From: Streptomyces achromogenes
GTDB taxonomy: Bacteria > Actinomycetota > Actinomycetes > Streptomycetales > Streptomycetaceae
Length of the DNA stretch: 64,000 nt
Direction: 5' to 3'
Assembly: GCF_030816715.1 (NCBI RefSeq)
Contig: NZ_JAUSYH010000001.1
Location: 6,572,001 to 6,636,000 of the forward strand
Shown: piece by piece, positions 60,791-64,000 of the stretch
How the letters are laid out: each line of letters begins with the position of its first letter
Position numbering within the stretch: the stretch's first letter is position 1
Notes under the pieces: generated by a model
The model's input: the letters and a program-made list of their open reading frames with translations, nothing else
Told to the model about the DNA's origin: nothing
The model's database searches: none
Made by a program: the position numbers and the translations under genes

Positions 60791-61012
60791 GGGCGCATTC
60801 CTTCTGCTGAGCCGGGTGAGATGCATGTCATGAAGGTGTGCATACGGCTGCTGGCCGATTGGCGCCCTTGACGGTAGTCATCGATCAAGGCCACCGTGCT
60901 GCGGGGTCCCGGCACAATGTCCCAGAGAAGTCCCAGAGACGCCGTCGCACACCTTCCAGCCCTGCATCGGCGCAGTTCACGAAGGGTGCGACGGCCTTCC
61001 TTCGAGGGGTGC
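60791..61012. other. Right island boundary region without genes
   Basis: About 220 bp between the helicase-PLD and murA stops, carrying the right flank homology (60919-60950). CCTTGA and TCAAGG form a short stem at about 60868-60892. No gene is visible. Confidence 0.7.
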
Positions 61013-61029
61013 TCAGATGTCCCGGAAGA
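60919..61029. repeat. Right direct repeat of the island (attR-like, in murA 3' end)
   Basis: Positions 60919-60950 match 21073-21104 at 30 of 32 bases, and 61008-61029 equals 21154-21175. The 22-mer spans the murA stop codon (61013-61015) and the codons for FRDI. Confidence 0.8.
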
Positions 61030-62542
61030 TCTCGATCTGCGCGCCGATCGAGTTCAGCCGCTCGGCCAGGTCCTCGTAACCGCGGTTGATGACGTACACG
61101 TTGCGCAGCACGGACGTGCCCTCCGCAGCCATCATCGCCAGCAGGACGACCACGGCGGGGCGCAGGGCCGGCGGGCACATCATCTCGGCGGCGCGCCAGC
61201 GTGTCGGGCCCTCCACCAACACCCGGTGCGGGTCGAGGAGTTGCAGGCGTCCGCCGAGCCGGTTGAGGTCCGTCAGGTAGATGGCCCGGTTGTCGTACAC
61301 CCAGTCGTGGATGAGGGTCTTGCCCTGCGCGACGGCCGCGATGGCCGCGAAGAACGGGACGTTGTCGATGTTCAGGCCGGGGAACGGCATCGGATGGATC
61401 TTGTCGATCGGCGCCTCCAGCTTGGAGGGCCGTACCGTGAGGTCCACCAGCCGGGTGCGGCCGTTGTCGGCCGGGTACTCCGGCGTGCGGTCGTGGTCCA
61501 GGCCCATCTCCTCCAGGACCGCCAGCTCGATCTCCAGGAACTCGATGGGCACCCGCCGCACCGTCAGCTCCGACTCCGTGACGACGGCGGCGGCCAGCAG
61601 ACTCATCGCTTCGACCGGGTCCTCGGAGGGGGAGTAGTCCACGTCCACGTCGATGTTCGGCACGCCGTGCACGGTGAGCGTCGTGCTGCCGATGCCCTCG
61701 ACCCGGACGCCGAGCGCCTCCAGGAAGAAACACAGGTCCTGGACCATGTAGTTCGAGGAAGCGTTACGGATGACGGTTACCCCGTCGTACCGGGCGGCCG
61801 CCAGCAACGCGTTCTCGGTGACCGTGTCTCCGCGCTCGGTCAGCACGATCGGCCGGTCCGGGCGGACGGCGCGGTCGACGACGGCGTGGTACTGCCCTTC
61901 CGTCGCGGCGACGTCCAGCCCGAACCGGCGCAGGGCGATCATGTGCGGCTCGATGGTCCGGGTCCCGAGGTCGCAGCCGCCCGCGTAGGGCAGCTTGAAG
62001 TGGGTCATCCGGTGCAGCAGCGGACCGAGGAACATGATGATGGAGCGCGTGCGCACGGCCGCCTCGGCGTCGATCGCCGCCATGTCCAGCTCGGCCGGCG
62101 GCACGATCTCCAGGTCGACGCCGCCGTTGATCCAGCGCGTCCGTACACCGATGGAGCCGAGGACCTCGAGCAGCCGGTAGACCTCCTCGATGCGGGCGAC
62201 CCGGCGCAGCACCGTGCGCCCCTGGTTGAGCAGCGAGGCGCACAGCAAGGCCACGCACGCGTTCTTGCTGGTCTTCACGTCGATCGCGCCGGACAGCCGG
62301 CGGCCGCCCACGACCCGCAGATGCATCGGCCCCGCGTACCCCAGAGAGACGATCTCGCTGTCCAGGGCTTCACCGATGCGAGCGATCATCTCAAGGCTGA
62401 TGTTCTGGTTGCCCCGCTCGATGCGGTTGACGGCACTCTGGCTGGTTCCGAGCGCCTCGGCCAGCTGTGCCTGTGTCCAGCCCCGGTGCTGCCGGGCGTC
62501 ACGGATGAGCTTGCCGATGCGTACGAGGTAGTCGTCTGCCAT
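61013..62542 (-). CDS. murA: HTH-fused UDP-N-acetylglucosamine 1-carboxyvinyltransferase
   Basis: A 509-residue protein. Residues 1-65 are an XRE helix-turn-helix (RIGKLIRDARQHRGWTQAQL; ALGTSQSAVNRIERGNQNIS). From about 75 it is an EPT/MurA fold with VKTSKNACVALLCASLL at the substrate lysine, the active-site cysteine loop YAGGCDLGTRTIEPH (Cys at about 189) and FPGLNIDNVPF near the catalytic aspartate. It would transfer enolpyruvate to UDP-GlcNAc in the first peptidoglycan step. The HTH suggests it also binds DNA, perhaps its own promoter, where a palindrome lies 12 bp upstream. This second MurA type sits next to aconitase in Streptomyces. Its last codons form the right island repeat. Confidence 0.93.
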   Translation of the reverse strand: MADDYLVRIGKLIRDARQHRGWTQAQLAEALGTSQSAVNRIERGNQNISLEMIARIGEALDSEIVSLGYAGPMHLRVVGGRRLSGAIDVKTSKNACVALLCASLLNQGRTVLRRVARIEEVYRLLEVLGSIGVRTRWINGGVDLEIVPPAELDMAAIDAEAAVRTRSIIMFLGPLLHRMTHFKLPYAGGCDLGTRTIEPHMIALRRFGLDVAATEGQYHAVVDRAVRPDRPIVLTERGDTVTENALLAAARYDGVTVIRNASSNYMVQDLCFFLEALGVRVEGIGSTTLTVHGVPNIDVDVDYSPSEDPVEAMSLLAAAVVTESELTVRRVPIEFLEIELAVLEEMGLDHDRTPEYPADNGRTRLVDLTVRPSKLEAPIDKIHPMPFPGLNIDNVPFFAAIAAVAQGKTLIHDWVYDNRAIYLTDLNRLGGRLQLLDPHRVLVEGPTRWRAAEMMCPPALRPAVVVLLAMMAAEGTSVLRNVYVINRGYEDLAERLNSIGAQIEIFRDI

Positions 62543-62554
62543 GAGGCTGAGGTT

Positions 62555-62570
62555 ATCTCAGATATGAGAT
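62555..62570. promoter_or_regulatory. Palindrome immediately upstream of HTH-murA
   Basis: ATCTCA-GATA-TGAGAT is a perfect inverted repeat with 6-bp arms, 12 bp before the murA start codon. It is a candidate autoregulatory site for the XRE domain of MurA. Confidence 0.5.
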
Positions 62571-62606
62571 CGCGCCTCCTGAGGGGGCCGTTCGGGTGAC
62601 ATCCCG

Positions 62607-62807
62607 TCAACCCCGCCTGGCGCGACGCGTACGACGCCATCCGAAAGGTCCGGGCAAATCCATCGATGTCGTGCGACGTCCGGTGCTGCTGTGCGTCTGA
62701 CGCGGCCCGTGCCGGCCGCCGCCGGTCGTGATCGACCAGGAGTGCCGGTTGATGTTCAGCCGCACCCCGGGAAGGATGCGGAAACTCTTGCGGAAGGTGA
62801 GGGGCAT
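62607..62807 (-). CDS. DUF4236 domain protein
   Basis: A 66-residue basic protein beginning MPLTFRKSFRILPGVRLNIN, then RHSWSITTGG, the pattern of DUF4236 (FRKS..I.PGVRLN.....S...G). The C-terminal half (GPFGWRRTRRARRG) is arginine-rich and lacks the usual GTGLSY ending, so it may be frame-altered or degenerate. Function is unknown. It lies upstream of murA on the same strand, with only 36 bp beyond the murA operator. Confidence 0.7.
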   Translation of the reverse strand: MPLTFRKSFRILPGVRLNINRHSWSITTGGGRHGPRQTHSSTGRRTTSMDLPGPFGWRRTRRARRG

Positions 62808-63291
62808 GGAGCCTCCTTCGTCGCGAAGTGTCCGTTGGCCGACGTCTACCCCGGCTCGGCGGACCCATGGCCGGGGCGGCCGGGCGGCGTGCGTCCAACA
62901 TGCCTGTCGCGCACCCGGGATGGCGCGGAGGTCTTGGTCGCCCCCGGCGGGTGCCGCGCCGTCTCCTGCCCTTCGCCCACGTCGAGGAGGGCCTCCTCGC
63001 CCGCCGGGGCGGGGGCTGGCCGCCCAAGGCGCCGGGGACCGGCCGGGGGCGGTTCACGGCGAGGCGCGGTTCGCCGGTGATGAGAAATCGCCGACGGCGA
63101 GAAATCGTCGGCTTCGCGCCTGTCGCGCGGTGCGTGGCGGAGATCACTGACGGCGTGCACGCAACCGGCGTCAGACTCGTGGCCACCTCTGGTGGCGGCT
63201 GTCGGCATGCCCGGCCGGGCGCGCAATGCCGCATTCCCCGGCAGGGGGCGGCGAGCCCGGGCATGACCATTCCGCGCCCATGTACTAGAGT
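62808..63291. other. Region between DUF4236 and acnA promoter sites, no gene seen
   Basis: Several frames are open here but none shows a recognisable family or convincing start. The stretch has a 13-bp palindrome TCGCCG-A-CGGCGA at about 63088-63100, flanked by two GAGAAATCG direct repeats. Confidence 0.6.
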
Positions 63292-63309
63292 TATCTCGAC
63301 ATCGAGATA
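63292..63309. promoter_or_regulatory. MarR/TamR-type 18-bp palindrome upstream of acnA
   Basis: TATCTCGA-CA-TCGAGATA has perfect 8-bp arms. Established knowledge: in S. coelicolor the MarR-family regulator TamR, which senses trans-aconitate and citrate, controls the aconitase gene sacA. An 18-bp palindrome in this position fits such a site. The assignment is inferred from position and form. Confidence 0.55.
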
Positions 63310-63341
63310 TCTGCCGAGGCGCACCGCAGCCGCCACGCCAG

Positions 63342-63360
63342 TAAGGCTTGCCTAACTTAG
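63342..63360. promoter_or_regulatory. Iron-box-like sequence (DmdR1/IdeR type) upstream of acnA
   Basis: Read on the minus strand, the 19-mer CTAAGTTAGGCAAGCCTTA agrees at 14 of 19 positions with the iron-box consensus TTAGGTTAGGCTAACCTAA. It lies about 80 bp before acnA, whose product is an iron-sulfur enzyme. Confidence 0.5.
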
Positions 63361-63437
63361 CTTGACCTCAGCTGATCGGCCAAGCCCGTGTGGCGGCAGG
63401 ATGCGGTGGTACGCGCACATCAATGAAGGAGACTGTC

Positions 63438-64000
63438 GTGTCGGCGAACAGCTTCGACGCCCGCAGCACGCTGCAGGTGGGCGACGAGTCGTACGAGATC
63501 TTCCGGCTGGACAAGGTGGAAGGCTCGGCTCGCCTTCCGTACAGCCTGAAGGTGCTGCTGGAGAACCTGCTCCGTACCGAGGACGGCGCGAACATCACCG
63601 CCGACCACATCCGTGCCCTCGGCGGCTGGGACTCGCAGGCCCAGCCGTCGCAGGAGATCCAGTTCACGCCGGCCCGCGTGATCATGCAGGACTTCACCGG
63701 CGTTCCGTGTGTCGTCGACCTCGCCACCATGCGTGAGGCCGTCAAGGAGCTCGGCGGCGACCCGGCGAAGGTCAACCCGCTCTCCCCGGCCGAGCTGGTC
63801 ATCGACCACTCCGTCATCGCCGACAAGTTCGGCACCAACGACGCCTTCGCCCAGAACGTCGAGCTGGAGTACGGCCGCAACAAGGAGCGCTACCAGTTCC
63901 TGCGCTGGGGCCAGACCGCGTTCGACGACTTCAAGGTCGTCCCGCCGGGCACCGGCATCGTCCACCAGGTGAACATCGAGCATCTGGCCCGCACGGTCAT
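63438..64000 (+). CDS. acnA: Aconitate hydratase AcnA, N-terminal part (cut by window end)
   Basis: The first 187 residues of an AcnA/IRP1-type aconitase, an iron-sulfur TCA-cycle enzyme that interconverts citrate and isocitrate. The start NSFDARSTLQVGDESYEIFR, LPYSLKVLLENLLRTEDG, ARVIMQDFTGVPCVVDLATM, PLSPAELVIDHSVIADKFG and FLRWGQTAFDDFKVVPPGTG are all typical. The [4Fe-4S] cysteines lie beyond the window. The start is GTG 63438 with AAGGAG at 63426-63431. Upstream lie a TamR-like palindrome and an iron-box-like site, so regulation by TCA acids and iron is plausible. Confidence 0.95.
   Translation, partial: MSANSFDARSTLQVGDESYEIFRLDKVEGSARLPYSLKVLLENLLRTEDGANITADHIRALGGWDSQAQPSQEIQFTPARVIMQDFTGVPCVVDLATMREAVKELGGDPAKVNPLSPAELVIDHSVIADKFGTNDAFAQNVELEYGRNKERYQFLRWGQTAFDDFKVVPPGTGIVHQVNIEHLARTV

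Larger units (their letters stand above)
21154..61029. mobile_element. Putative 39.9-kb defence genomic island at the murA 3' end
   Basis: The segment is bounded by exact 22-bp direct repeats (21154-21175 and 61008-61029), the right one being the 3' end of murA with its stop codon. Insertion that restores the target gene's end is the usual signature of site-specific integration. Nearly every recognisable gene inside is of defence type (McrBC, DISARM-like, N6-methylases, DUF6119, multiple helicases), while both flanks look like core Streptomyces genes. No integrase, excisionase or transfer gene is recognisable, so the island may be immobile now or moved by enzymes supplied elsewhere. The boundaries are inferred. 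Confidence 0.6.

Noticed and set aside
62828..63355. Possible gene between DUF4236 and acnA
   Set aside because: The translation is Arg/Gly/Pro-rich with no recognisable family, no good ribosome-binding site, and it runs into the acnA promoter sites.
1..64000. CRISPR arrays, tRNA and rRNA genes
   Set aside because: I saw no regularly spaced repeat array, no cloverleaf with a conserved T-loop, and no rRNA sequence; the tandem repeats present are too short and few.

Overview
The window is high-GC actinobacterial DNA and almost certainly a Streptomyces chromosome. The evidence is the codon bias (G/C third positions, GTG starts, ATGA/GTGA overlaps) and typical Streptomyces families: XRE-DUF5753/DUF397/HATPase trios, DUF5999, DUF6299, a MurA with an N-terminal helix-turn-helix, and a Hen1-Pnkp pair. 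From memory, arcA-argF and murA-aconitase match the SCO5975-SCO5999 neighbourhood of S. coelicolor.

Left core (1-21,150): the end of an unknown gene; an F420-type LLM oxidoreductase; the RNA-repair pair hen1-pnkp; a coupled SPFH protein and NAD-kinase-like protein behind twin palindromes; arginine deiminase and ornithine carbamoyltransferase; a HATPase anti-sigma-like protein. Next comes an aromatic-CoA catabolic cluster (enoyl-CoA hydratase, a fused flavin monooxygenase/old-yellow-enzyme protein, PaaX regulator, aryl-CoA ligase, acyl-CoA dehydrogenase, RidA-like protein). It best fits an aerobic 2-aminobenzoate (anthranilate) or salicylate CoA pathway. Small genes (DUF5999, DUF6299, CPCC) and one decayed HATPase gene follow.

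Defence island (about 21,154-61,029, 39.9 kb): a 22-bp exact direct repeat, with more diverged homology beside it, lies at both ends. The right copy is the last codons and stop of murA, so the island appears to have entered at the murA 3' end. No integrase is recognisable inside. Contents in order: a DUF6119 protein divergent from an HTH-N6-DNA methylase; a RelE-like/UvrD helicase fusion with McrC and McrB; an aberrant sigma-70-like protein; DISARM drmA and drmB plus a small SF1 ATPase; two unrecognised proteins; a HATPase/XRE/DUF397 regulatory trio; an EcsC protein; a drmMI-type methylase and drmD-type SNF2 helicase; a 2,108-residue protein kinase-DEAD helicase-DUF1998 fusion; and, divergently, an SF1 helicase-phospholipase D-DUF5710 fusion. 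Three divergent promoter regions share an operator-like motif, TGTTGAC-N3-GTCAACG, which suggests that otherwise separate modules form one regulon. The most novel candidates are the kinase-helicase/helicase-PLD pair with drmD-drmMI (a DISARM-like system with unusual fusions) and the sigma-like protein lacking region 4.

Right core (61,013-64,000): the HTH-MurA gene with a palindrome just upstream of its start; a DUF4236 gene; and the 5' part of aconitase (acnA), preceded by a TamR/MarR-type palindrome and an iron-box-like sequence.
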